This document shows positions 30,979 to 39,020 of a stretch of 42,131 bases of DNA, piece by piece (the stretch's first letter is position 1; each line of letters begins with the position of its first letter). The translations under genes were made by a program, and so were the position numbers. The stretch covers positions 1-42,131 of the forward strand of contig JABDGM010000033.1 in assembly GCA_013286045.1 (NCBI GenBank). Direction: 5' to 3'. Source of the stretch: Planctomycetota bacterium (GTDB lineage: Bacteria; Planctomycetota; Planctomycetia; Pirellulales; Lacipirellulaceae). The notes under the pieces were generated by a model. That model made no database searches, had not been told where the DNA came from, and saw nothing but the letters and a program-made list of their open reading frames with translations.

Positions 30979-32304
30979 TTGAGCATCATTTACGACATAC
31001 CCGAGATCGGTCGCGGACGCGGCGCAACAGGCCGCCTGCGGATACCACCCGGGGTCGATGTTCCGCTTACCAGCCGCGTGCGGCGATTGATCGACGCCAA
31101 AGGCTTTCGCCGGCTAGCAGGCATTAGCCAACTCGGCCTCGTCCGACTGATCTACCCGGGCGCAAATCACACTCGCCAAGAGCATTCCCTAGGCGTGTTC
31201 CTCGCGGCCATTGAGTACCTGGATCATCTGGCGGCCCAACCGCGTTTCGGGGCGGCAATCTCGCCAAAGGATGCCGAATTGCTCCTTGCCGCCGCATTGT
31301 TGCACGACGTCGGCCATTGGCCCTTCGGCCATCCGATTGAAGATCTCGAAATCCCCGAGATTCCCCACCACGAATCGCTGGCCGCTCGCGAAATCACCAG
31401 CGGGCCGATTGCCGAAATCCTGCGTAACGACTGGCAGCTAGAACCGCGCGCCGTATCACAACTCCTCCGCGGCGAGGTCCACAGTCCCTCGGAACGACTC
31501 CTCCGCAGCATCCTTTCCGGCCCAATTGATGTCGACAAAATCGACTACCTCACGCGCGACAGCCTACACGCCGGCGTGCCCTACGGCCAAAACTTCGATC
31601 GCCGCCGGCTTATCAGCAGCCTATGCCTCAACGAAGCCGGCGACGCGCTCGCCATCACCGACAAAGGCAAAACAGCCGCCGAAATGATGGTCTTCGCCCG
31701 CTATGTCATGTTCAGCGAAGTGTATTGGCACCACGCTGTGCGATCCGCCACGGCCATGTTTCAACGCGCCTTCTTCTCACTACGCGGGCGGCTAAATCTC
31801 GAAGAGCTGGTCACCATGACCGAACAGCCGTTCATCGAGTCGCTGCAGGCAGCAGCCCATGAAGACGGATCGGCAGCATTGCTCGACGGCATCTTCGGCC
31901 CCGAGCGTGCGCTCTACAAACGCCTGTCTCAATACAACATCTTCGAAGAGCCGGACTTGTATCGCCGCATCGCTCGCCGCCCTTACGCGCAGCTGGCGGC
32001 TCTCGCCGAGCGCATCGCCCAAATGCTCAGCTCAGCGCTTCATACCGAAGTCTTACCGCACGAAGTGCTCGTTGACGCGCCGCCAGCCAAGCTGGAAGTC
32101 GATTTCAACGTCGCCGTTTATTTCGAAAAGCAAGACGTATACCGCAACTTAGGCGACATCTCGCCCGTCGTGCGTACGCTCGCCCAAGAGCAATTCGATA
32201 ACTACGTGAAGCGGGTGCGAATCTTCGTTCATCCGCGAATCGCGCCTGCTGCTCGCAATCTGCCCGGGCTTGCGAGTCGCTTGGCAGAGACGATCTGCTC
32301 GTAA
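30979..32304 (+). CDS. HD-domain phosphohydrolase, dGTPase/SAMHD1-like
   Basis: A 441-residue protein. There is no ATG near; TTG 30979 (SIIYDIPEIGRG) fits homologues, though TTG 30931 and GTG 30934 are possible. Active-site signatures are HTRQEHSLGVFLAAIEYLDH (first His), LLAAALLHDVGHWPFGHPIE (HD, with second His), and SGPIDVDKIDYLTRDSLHAG (Asp) in the pattern of dNTP triphosphohydrolases. It likely hydrolyses nucleotides or a related phosphoester. The C-terminal 150 residues are helical. It could help control dNTP pools, together with dcd elsewhere in the window; that pairing is inference. It ends 32 nt from the convergent GspE-N-like gene. Confidence 0.87.
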   Translation: MSIIYDIPEIGRGRGATGRLRIPPGVDVPLTSRVRRLIDAKGFRRLAGISQLGLVRLIYPGANHTRQEHSLGVFLAAIEYLDHLAAQPRFGAAISPKDAELLLAAALLHDVGHWPFGHPIEDLEIPEIPHHESLAAREITSGPIAEILRNDWQLEPRAVSQLLRGEVHSPSERLLRSILSGPIDVDKIDYLTRDSLHAGVPYGQNFDRRRLISSLCLNEAGDALAITDKGKTAAEMMVFARYVMFSEVYWHHAVRSATAMFQRAFFSLRGRLNLEELVTMTEQPFIESLQAAAHEDGSAALLDGIFGPERALYKRLSQYNIFEEPDLYRRIARRPYAQLAALAERIAQMLSSALHTEVLPHEVLVDAPPAKLEVDFNVAVYFEKQDVYRNLGDISPVVRTLAQEQFDNYVKRVRIFVHPRIAPAARNLPGLASRLAETICS

Positions 32305-32323
32305 GGTTCGTATGCAGGCGAAA

Positions 32324-32352
32324 CGCCCGCCAGCGTTAAACGGTCGCGGGCG
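32324..32352. terminator. GC stem between convergent genes
   Basis: CGCCCGC (32324-32330) pairs exactly with GCGGGCG (32346-32352) with a 15-nt loop, between the HD-domain gene and the convergent minus-strand gene, overlapping the end of the latter. No U-run is present. Possible bidirectional terminator, low confidence. Confidence 0.35.
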
Positions 32353-32773
32353 ATACAATCCGGTAGCGTCGAGCCATCGGCACGATTTTCACCGGCACCC
32401 CGCTCCCCGCGCGGCGCTTGGCGATTGATCGCCGATATTCGCTCATTTCCGCTGCGACCTGCTGCTTCGTCATCACACGCCGCGAAACGAGAATGTCGGC
32501 GATCGAACGCCGACGGTCCCCTTGAAGCATCAACAACCGCATGAGTTCGTCGCGCGTCATCAGCCCCATTTCGATCGCCAATTCGCCAAAGCGTTCGTTC
32601 GGCGCTGCGCTCTGGGCACGCAGCACATCGAAAATGTCCCGCGGCGAGAGTATCGATTCCTCCAGCGCAAGCTGACCGATTCTCGTCAACGAAGCCATCT
32701 GGACCTCAGCTGCTGCCACGAGCTGCTCGGCCGAGATGATTCCCTTCTTTTTTAGATACAGCCCGAAATGCAT
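32336..32773 (-). CDS. Stand-alone GspE N-domain-like protein
   Basis: A 145-residue, all-helical protein with ATG 32773 chosen (MHFGLYLKKKGIISAEQL). Three similar ~35-residue units are visible: 'FGLYLKKKGIISAEQLVAA', 'IGQLALEESILSPRDIFDVL' and 'FGELAIEMGLMTRDELMRLL', then 'IADILVSRRVMTKQQVAAEM'. This is the pattern of the N-terminal domain of type II secretion/type IV pilus ATPases (GspE/PilB MshEN-like), which binds c-di-GMP in some relatives. The protein has no ATPase. Its C-terminus is basic (RRSIAKRRAGSG). It may be a small signal-binding or adaptor protein. Convergent with the HD-domain gene. Confidence 0.7.
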   Translation of the reverse strand: MHFGLYLKKKGIISAEQLVAAAEVQMASLTRIGQLALEESILSPRDIFDVLRAQSAAPNERFGELAIEMGLMTRDELMRLLMLQGDRRRSIADILVSRRVMTKQQVAAEMSEYRRSIAKRRAGSGVPVKIVPMARRYRIVSPATV

Positions 32774-33192
32774 GGAAACTCCGACGAACGTACGCCGCGC
32801 CACGATGCCACAACTTCGGATGCCAATCTTCGGATTAATTCAAAATGCCTTGGGAAGCCTAGGTTAAAACGAACGACGCCGTTCATGCGGTGTGCGCCAG
32901 TTATGACGGTCGTGCGGCCAATGTTCTTGTGACCGGTGCCGATGTGCGCCCGCGCGCTCCGCTCATCACCAGCCCACCGCAGATTGGCGTTCCGCAAACG
33001 ATGCCCCGCGTATTTTTTCGCGAACCTTTATGCTCTGCGGTCAGTTTGCCGATAGCACAAACTAGTCAGGCGCTTTGCCGACCGGCCAGCAGCGGATGCG
33101 ACCCGATTCAAGATTCGAAGCGGACTCGATCGAAATACTAAATCGACTTCCGAGCAAACGCCCTCAGCCTCACTCGGAAACCTTCGGCTCGC
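32774..33192. other. Non-coding stretch upstream of the RNase H-like gene
   Basis: About 420 nt with only short unconvincing frames. The minus-strand start region of the GspE-N-like gene is here, so promoters for two divergent genes must lie in it, but I see no clear TTGACA/TATAAT pair. A long frame at 33028-33633 on the minus strand overlaps the RNase H-like gene and is rejected. Confidence 0.35.
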
Positions 33193-33723
33193 ATGAACTC
33201 CGCTCGCCCTCACTACTTGCTCCACGCCGAAACCTACCGATCGAACCACGGCGGCGCGCGTTGGAAGTTCGTCCTCCAATCCGTTGGCGAAGGTGAACGC
33301 TTCACCGCCTCGGACTGCGAACCGAGCGGCCGCCGCAGCCGGCTTGAGCTGCTGGCCGTTGTGCGGGGCCTCGAAGCACTGGACCGCCCCGCTCGCGTCA
33401 CGCTGCTCACCCGTAGCCGATACGTGAGCAACGGAATCCGCCGCCAGCTCGCCCAATGGCGTGAACATCATTGGCAGTGGGAGCGTTTCGGCAGCGTAGC
33501 CCCGATTTGCGATTACGACCTCTGGCGTCGAATCGACCGGGCCCTCGAATTCCACACCGTAGAATGCTGCGTTTGGCACGCCGACACGATGCCGGCCCAA
33601 AAATTGCAACATACCCGCCGGACTGCCACTCAATCCCTGCCTGCCGCCCTGGCCAAACTCGGCCGCGGCGTTTTAGCCCCTCTCACCCACCTCTGGCCAC
33701 CCACGTTTACGCGGGCGGCCTGA
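33193..33723 (+). CDS. RNase H-fold protein with lost catalytic residues
   Basis: A 176-residue protein. Homology with RNase HI is visible in RSRLELLAVVRGLEALDRPA, VTLLTRSRYVSNGIRRQLAQ, WREHHWQWERFG and YDLWRRIDRAL. Of the four catalytic acids of RNase HI only the glutamate (SRLELLA) is clear. The first Asp (TDGS) becomes Glu in HAET, the second (TDSQYV) becomes Arg in LTRSRYV, and the last (C-terminal D) is not found. So it may be a non-catalytic RNA-DNA hybrid or nucleic acid binder. Start ATG 33193. Followed closely by glgB. Family good, activity doubtful. Confidence 0.75.
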   Translation: MNSARPHYLLHAETYRSNHGGARWKFVLQSVGEGERFTASDCEPSGRRSRLELLAVVRGLEALDRPARVTLLTRSRYVSNGIRRQLAQWREHHWQWERFGSVAPICDYDLWRRIDRALEFHTVECCVWHADTMPAQKLQHTRRTATQSLPAALAKLGRGVLAPLTHLWPPTFTRAA

Positions 33724-33805
33724 CACCCCAAAATAGACATCGCGGACAGGCGTCCCATCGGATTGGGCCCAGGCTGTTTGTCCAACTGTATTAGGAGCTA
33801 CCATC

Positions 33806-36019
33806 GTGCAAACCCAACTTCCCCTCCAATCGATCGGGCCAGTGATTCATGGCTATCACGAAAACCCCTTCGAGATCCTGGGCCCGCACGAAATCGAACA
33901 AGACGGACGCCGCGCATTGGCCGTTCGAGCCTACCTGCCCGAAGCCCAACGGGCCTGGGTCGTCGACACCGCCCACGGCGCCACCCGTCCCATGCGCCGC
34001 ATCCACCCCGCAGGCCTGTACGAAGCCGTCTGCTCCCTCGACGACGAAGCCTACGCAACCCCTAGCTACCAACTCCGCGTGACTTACAAATCCGGCGAAA
34101 CCCAAATGATTCACGATCCGTACGCTTTCCCGCCAATGCTCACCGACTACGATCTGCATCTCCTCGCCGAGGGCACGCATTGGCGCAGCTACGAGCGGCT
34201 GGGTGCTCACGTTCGCACGATCGACGGCGTGACGGGCGTGAACTTCGCCGTTTGGGCGCCCAACGCGGAAGGCGTCGCCGTCGTCGGCGACTTCAACATG
34301 TGGGATCGCCGCAGCCACGCCATGCGGAAGCATATTCCCAGCGGCGTGTGGGAATTGTTCGTTCCCGGCGCCAATGTCGGCGCCCACTACAAATTCGCCG
34401 TCAAACAGCGCGGCGGTCACGTTGTCGATAAATGCGATCCATACGGCTTCTTTGCCGAAGTGCCGCCACGCACGGCAAATATCGTGAACGACCTCAACTA
34501 CCAATGGAACGACGCCGAATGGATCCGCACGCGTCCGCAGCACAATGCGTTCGATGCGCCGATGTCCGTCTACGAATTGCACCTCGGCAGCTGGCGGCGC
34601 GATCCGAATGACCCGGCTCGCTGGCTCAGCTACGGCGAAATCGCGCCGCAACTGGTTGAGTACTGCAAGCAAATGAATTTCACGCACGTCCAGCTCTTGC
34701 CCGTGAGCGAGCACCCGTTCACCCCGAGTTGGGGCTACCAAACCACTGGCTACTTCGCCGCCACGAGCCGCTACGGCACGCCGCAAGATTTCATGAAGTT
34801 TGTCGACCTGCTCCACCAGAGCGGTATCGGCGTGATCATCGACTGGGTGCCCGCCCACTTCCCGAAAGACGAGCACGGCCTGCGCCAATTCGACGGCTCG
34901 GCGCTGTACGAGCACGATGACCCCCGCAAGGGCGAGCATCCCGACTGGGGCACCATGATTTTCAACTACGGGCGCAATGAAATCCGCAATTTCTTGCTCT
35001 CGAACGCCCTGTTCTGGTTGGACAAATATCACGTCGACGGCCTGCGGGTCGACGCTGTCGCCTCGATGCTCTACCTCGACTACAGCCGCAAGGAAGGCGA
35101 GTGGATGCCCAACTGCTTCGGCGGCCGCGAAAACCTTGAGGCCATCGACTTCCTCAAGAAATTCAACGAAGAAATCCACCTCCAATACCCCGGCGTCCTC
35201 ACCATCGCCGAAGAATCCACAGCCTGGACCGGCGTTTCACGCCCCACGTACGTCGGCGGACTCGGCTTCTCACTCAAGTGGAACATGGGCTGGATGAACG
35301 ACACCCGCGAGTACATGCACAAGGAGCCGATCCACCGCAAGTACCACCAGGATGAGCTCACGTTCTCGCTCATCTACGCCTTCACCGAAAACTTCGTGTT
35401 GCCCCTTTCGCACGATGAAGTTGTGCACGGCAAAGGCTCGCTGCTCGACCAGATGCCCGGCGACCTGTGGCAAAAGTTCGCCAACCTGCGATTGCTCTAC
35501 GGCTACATGTGGGCCCACCCCGGTAAGAAGCTGCTCTTCATGGGCGGCGAATTCGGTCAGTGGACCGAGTGGAACTGTAACGAATCGCTGCAGTGGCACC
35601 TGCTCGAGTGGCAATCGCACAAAGGCGTTCAGCAGTACCTGGCCGACCTCAATGCCTTGTACCGCCGCGAGCCCGCGCTTCACCAAATCGACTTCGACCA
35701 CACCGGCTTCGAATGGATCGACTGCCACAACTGGCAAGACAGCGTACTGTCGTTCATTCGCAAAGGCAAAGACCCGAACGACTACGTCATCTGCTGCTGC
35801 AACTTCACGCCGGTGCCGCGCGTCGGCTACAAAATCGGCGCCCCGGAGGCCTGCTGGTTCGAAGAAATCAGCAACAGCGACTCGACGTTCTACGGAGGCA
35901 GCGACCTAGGCAACGCCGGCGGCATCCAAGCAATCGCGGAGGACTGCCAGGGTCGCCCCTGTGCTCTCCCAGTCACCTTGCCACCGCTCGCGATGGTGAT
36001 GTTCAAACCGCGCCGCTAA
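33806..36019 (+). CDS. glgB: 1,4-alpha-glucan branching enzyme
   Basis: Makes alpha-1,6 branches in glycogen. GTG start at 33806 with AGGAG (33793-33797) 8 nt upstream. The 737-residue protein has two N-terminal CBM48-like domains (about 10-105 and 110-220) and a GH13 barrel. Catalytic signatures are IIDWVPAHFPKD, GLRVDAVAS (nucleophile D416), TIAEES (acid/base E469) and LPLSHDEVVHGK (D537). The C-terminal beta domain ends MVMFKPRR. All catalytic residues are present. It follows the RNase H-like gene by 82 nt. Confidence 0.97.
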   Translation: MQTQLPLQSIGPVIHGYHENPFEILGPHEIEQDGRRALAVRAYLPEAQRAWVVDTAHGATRPMRRIHPAGLYEAVCSLDDEAYATPSYQLRVTYKSGETQMIHDPYAFPPMLTDYDLHLLAEGTHWRSYERLGAHVRTIDGVTGVNFAVWAPNAEGVAVVGDFNMWDRRSHAMRKHIPSGVWELFVPGANVGAHYKFAVKQRGGHVVDKCDPYGFFAEVPPRTANIVNDLNYQWNDAEWIRTRPQHNAFDAPMSVYELHLGSWRRDPNDPARWLSYGEIAPQLVEYCKQMNFTHVQLLPVSEHPFTPSWGYQTTGYFAATSRYGTPQDFMKFVDLLHQSGIGVIIDWVPAHFPKDEHGLRQFDGSALYEHDDPRKGEHPDWGTMIFNYGRNEIRNFLLSNALFWLDKYHVDGLRVDAVASMLYLDYSRKEGEWMPNCFGGRENLEAIDFLKKFNEEIHLQYPGVLTIAEESTAWTGVSRPTYVGGLGFSLKWNMGWMNDTREYMHKEPIHRKYHQDELTFSLIYAFTENFVLPLSHDEVVHGKGSLLDQMPGDLWQKFANLRLLYGYMWAHPGKKLLFMGGEFGQWTEWNCNESLQWHLLEWQSHKGVQQYLADLNALYRREPALHQIDFDHTGFEWIDCHNWQDSVLSFIRKGKDPNDYVICCCNFTPVPRVGYKIGAPEACWFEEISNSDSTFYGGSDLGNAGGIQAIAEDCQGRPCALPVTLPPLAMVMFKPRR

Positions 36020-36073
36020 TCGGCGTTAGCACATCGGACCGCGGGTCGAAGCGAAGGGCACTTCCCGCCCGCT

Positions 36074-38518
36074 TTACCCCGCGTCCGACGAGTCGTTCTG
36101 CTCGACCTTATCGGCATCGCGTTTCCACTCCAAATGCGCGCCCTTCGTGATATCGTCGATCAGCTGCGACCCCACGTCGCGCATGTGATCGCGCATCATA
36201 TTATTTAGCCCCGACCACGTGTTCGCCTCGCCCAAATAAGCGGTCCGAAGCTCATTGATCGCCGGCTGATGCTCGACCACCCGCACGACATACACGATTG
36301 TATGATCATGGCTGGGTAGCGCGACGACTTCGCCATCCTTCAGCTGAAACACCTTCCGCATGAAATCCGGATCCGGAGCGTGCAGCCCTTCCGGCTGGCT
36401 CAACCGAAACGGCGATTGCTCCAATTGGCCGTTCACGACGCCGATGTCTCCACCCGTTAATTCCGAGAACGGGTCCGTGCGAGTCACCTTGATCGAGGGG
36501 TCATCTGCGAAAACCGTTGTCAGCGGTTCTTTATTCTCCTGCGCCTTCTTGGCCATCTCGTCCGCGTTTTTCTGCGCGATCTCCACCGCCTTTTGGAACT
36601 TCCAGGCTTTCACAACTTCGTCACGAACATCCGCCAGCGTCGGCACGCGCGACGGCGTATCACTGACTTTCATCGCCACGAAGTGATTGCCTTCCGGCCT
36701 CGCGACCGTCGAGATCGGCTGGAGCGGTTCCAATTCCTTCCCGCCGAACAAAATTTGCCAAAGCGGTCGCCCGGATTCCGGAACAATCGATTTGCCGACC
36801 GTCGTATCGCGCAGTTGCAACAACGACATCGGACCGGTTTTATCCGTTTTCAGGCCATACTTTTCAGCAATCGGCCCCAGCTCCGTAAGCGACTTGGGAG
36901 GCGTGACAGCAGCCGTTTTGTCTGTGTCCGCGGCGAGTGCATCGCGCAAATACTTGTTGTAGTCGTCGTCCAATTGGCCTTCGATCTCGTTCGAGAGCTT
37001 CGTCAATTGCTCCGCTACGTTGTTGCTCGCAATCTCTCGGCGGATAACGTCCTTCACCTCATCGAGCGGCTGAAATTCAACCGGCTTCTTGGGTGCCGCT
37101 TTAGCGCCGGGCGCGGTGGCGCCATCCGCAGCGGGCGGCGCAGCCGGCGCTGCCGGAGCAGCTGGCGTAGCATCCGCCTTCGTGGCGCTGCCATCCCCTG
37201 GTTCCGCGGCCTTCCCTTCGGGCGACGCTTTGGCATCGGCCGCCGCATCCTTCTCGTCCGCCGGCACATCCTTGGCAGTATCTTCGAATGCAACTAGCTG
37301 GAACGTCTTTTTAGACTGCGGATTAGGAAGTGAAGATTGCTTATTTTGCTTCTTCGCATCGCTCTTGTTATCCGTTTTTGCAGGCGACTTCTCCGTCGCC
37401 GGCTTGTCAGAATCCGTCTTCGCGGGAGCGTTTGCATCCGCGGCAGGAGCATCTGTATTCGGCTTCGATGCGTCACTCCCCTTTGCATCTGGCGCACCGG
37501 AGCTTTCCGGCGTCTCGGCACCCTTCTTCGCGCCGCTGTCTTCCAGCACGCCCGCATCCGCTCTCACGAACATTGGGTCTTTGTTTTTTTCGTAGTAGTC
37601 CTTTATTTCTTCCTCGGTAACTTTCTCTTCCGCCTTCGCTAAATAGGCGTCGTAGTTCGCTTCGATGTACTGCACGTCAATCTTGCGCGGAATTTTGAAT
37701 CCGGGTTTTGCCGAGGGCAATTCCGTGGTGCCGTACGCAACCTCTGGACCGGCTTCGTCGTTCTTGTACTTGTCGAAAAACTCCGTCAACTCCGCATCGG
37801 TCGGATCTTTCACGTCGACCAAATATTTGTCCGTTGGAATCGCCGCCGCTTCGAGGACGACGCGATCGTTCACCCGCAGCCAATCTCGCCACGCCTGATC
37901 GGGAGTCACCGTCAGGAACGCATATTGGTTACTGTTCACAAAATTGCGGGCGAGCATCTCTTCGCGCAGCGATGCCAAAATATTGTCAATCGACACCTGA
38001 CCGCCGCCCCGCATGTGATTGAGAATTTCGCGCATTTGCTCACGCGTTACATTGCCGCGACCAAGCTCATCTAGGTATTGCCGCAACGCGTCATCACTCA
38101 CACTCATTCCCGCCGCCCGTGCCGCATCGGCAAACAGCCGCGTCTGCACGACGCTTCGCTCGACGCCTTGCTGCGGCGTGTCCGCACCTCGCAGAATCTG
38201 CACATGCAGCGGTCGGGGCTCGACGCCGGCTTCATACGCCGAGCGCTGCCCCGCCATTTCAACTTGTCCAAGGAACTCGTTCAGCAACCTTCGCCGCATC
38301 ACGAGATCATTGACTTGCTGATTCGTCAGCTTGCCACCATCCCAGCTCACGGCGACGAATTTCGCCTCTCGCTGCCGGGCCGCGGCCGCCGACCGATTGC
38401 CCGAGAAATAATTGAAGAGCGAGTCCCCAACCACCCAGGTCAGCATCAAAATCACGAACAGAACAGCCATCATTGGCTTCATGTTCTTACGAAAAACTTC
38501 AAAGGGGCTTTTTGCCAT
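36074..38518 (-). CDS. SurA/PpiD-like membrane-anchored chaperone-type protein
   Basis: An 814-residue protein; ATG 38518 gives MAKSPFEVFRKNMKPMMAV, with one transmembrane helix (about 16-33) near the N-terminus. Residues about 40-220 resemble the SurA/PpiD N-terminal helical domain (NQQVNDLVMRRRLLNEFLGQ, ARAAGMSVSDDALRQYLDEL). No parvulin PPIase domain is recognisable. Instead two Ala/Lys/Asp-rich low-complexity stretches (about 330-430 and 450-510) interrupt the chain, and helical regions follow (PVEFQPLDEVKDVIRREIAS, PTLADVRDEVVKAWKFQKAV). It may help proteins fold or be exported. It converges with glgB, 54 nt between stops. Confidence 0.8.
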   Translation of the reverse strand: MAKSPFEVFRKNMKPMMAVLFVILMLTWVVGDSLFNYFSGNRSAAAARQREAKFVAVSWDGGKLTNQQVNDLVMRRRLLNEFLGQVEMAGQRSAYEAGVEPRPLHVQILRGADTPQQGVERSVVQTRLFADAARAAGMSVSDDALRQYLDELGRGNVTREQMREILNHMRGGGQVSIDNILASLREEMLARNFVNSNQYAFLTVTPDQAWRDWLRVNDRVVLEAAAIPTDKYLVDVKDPTDAELTEFFDKYKNDEAGPEVAYGTTELPSAKPGFKIPRKIDVQYIEANYDAYLAKAEEKVTEEEIKDYYEKNKDPMFVRADAGVLEDSGAKKGAETPESSGAPDAKGSDASKPNTDAPAADANAPAKTDSDKPATEKSPAKTDNKSDAKKQNKQSSLPNPQSKKTFQLVAFEDTAKDVPADEKDAAADAKASPEGKAAEPGDGSATKADATPAAPAAPAAPPAADGATAPGAKAAPKKPVEFQPLDEVKDVIRREIASNNVAEQLTKLSNEIEGQLDDDYNKYLRDALAADTDKTAAVTPPKSLTELGPIAEKYGLKTDKTGPMSLLQLRDTTVGKSIVPESGRPLWQILFGGKELEPLQPISTVARPEGNHFVAMKVSDTPSRVPTLADVRDEVVKAWKFQKAVEIAQKNADEMAKKAQENKEPLTTVFADDPSIKVTRTDPFSELTGGDIGVVNGQLEQSPFRLSQPEGLHAPDPDFMRKVFQLKDGEVVALPSHDHTIVYVVRVVEHQPAINELRTAYLGEANTWSGLNNMMRDHMRDVGSQLIDDITKGAHLEWKRDADKVEQNDSSDAG

Positions 38519-38568
38519 ATCCGTCGATATTCCAGGTCCGCCGAGCCGATGCGGATAGCTCAAAAGAT

Positions 38569-38591
38569 AGTGCCGTCCGGCTCCCGGCACT
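38569..38591 (-). other. Hairpin in the SurA-like gene leader
   Basis: Stem AGTGCCG (38569-38575)/CGGCACT (38585-38591), 9-nt loop. In minus-strand sense it is followed by ATCTTTT, so it has terminator-like form in the upstream region of the SurA-like gene. It might attenuate transcription or be part of the leader; no test is possible here. Confidence 0.4.
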
Positions 38592-38963
38592 TGCTACGAC
38601 GGCACCCGGCCGTCTTGACATCCCGCCCAGCCGCCCGTTAAGCATTGACGGCCGGCCCTTTCGGGACAAAGCGCGTGATTCTAAGTGGAATCAGCGCAAA
38701 TGCAATCCCATTAAGCAGTGTGGTGCATTTCCCGCTCGTTGATAAGACGCAGATTTTCCCGAGGCGGCTTGTCGGCCGGGCCTTTGGCGAAAACAATGCG
38801 CCGTCGCCATGTCGATGGGCGGCGAATTGAAGCGATCGCCTGCGAACTGGCCGGCGACTGCGCATCCGGAACATTTTTTTAAGCGAACGGGGACGATCCT
38901 GCCGATTATTCGGCCCAAAAACCTTGAGCTGACGCTCCACCTACAAAACCGCTGATAAAAGCC

Positions 38964-38991
38964 TTGAGACTCGTCATATTTTTCCCATATT
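38964..38991 (+). promoter_or_regulatory. Possible promoter of topA
   Basis: TTGAGA (38964-38969), 16-nt spacer, CATATT (38986-38991), 30 nt before the topA ATG. The sequence after it is AT-rich and lacks a Shine-Dalgarno. Position supports the call, sequence match is moderate. Confidence 0.35.
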
Positions 38992-39020
38992 CGTTATTTT
39001 AACAAACGATCGTCTTTCTA

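Larger units (their letters stand above)
38519..39020. other. Divergent upstream region of the SurA-like gene and topA
   Basis: Five hundred nt without a convincing gene. Two hairpins lie on the SurA-like gene side (38569-38591 and about 38597-38613), the topA side is AT-rich near 38960-39010 with a possible promoter, and a minus-strand frame at 38638-38940 looks non-coding. Confidence 0.4.

Noticed and set aside
33028..33633. Minus-strand frame of 201 codons
   Set aside because: It overlaps the RNase H-like gene, whose product shows clear family signatures, while this frame shows none.
33791..35185. Minus-strand frame of 464 codons across glgB
   Set aside because: A complete branching enzyme with all catalytic residues is encoded on the other strand. 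The antisense frame is a codon-bias shadow.
38638..38940. Minus-strand frame of 100 codons upstream of topA
   Set aside because: Arg/Ser-rich with no motif and no start-site support; it covers a region that must hold promoters for two divergent genes.
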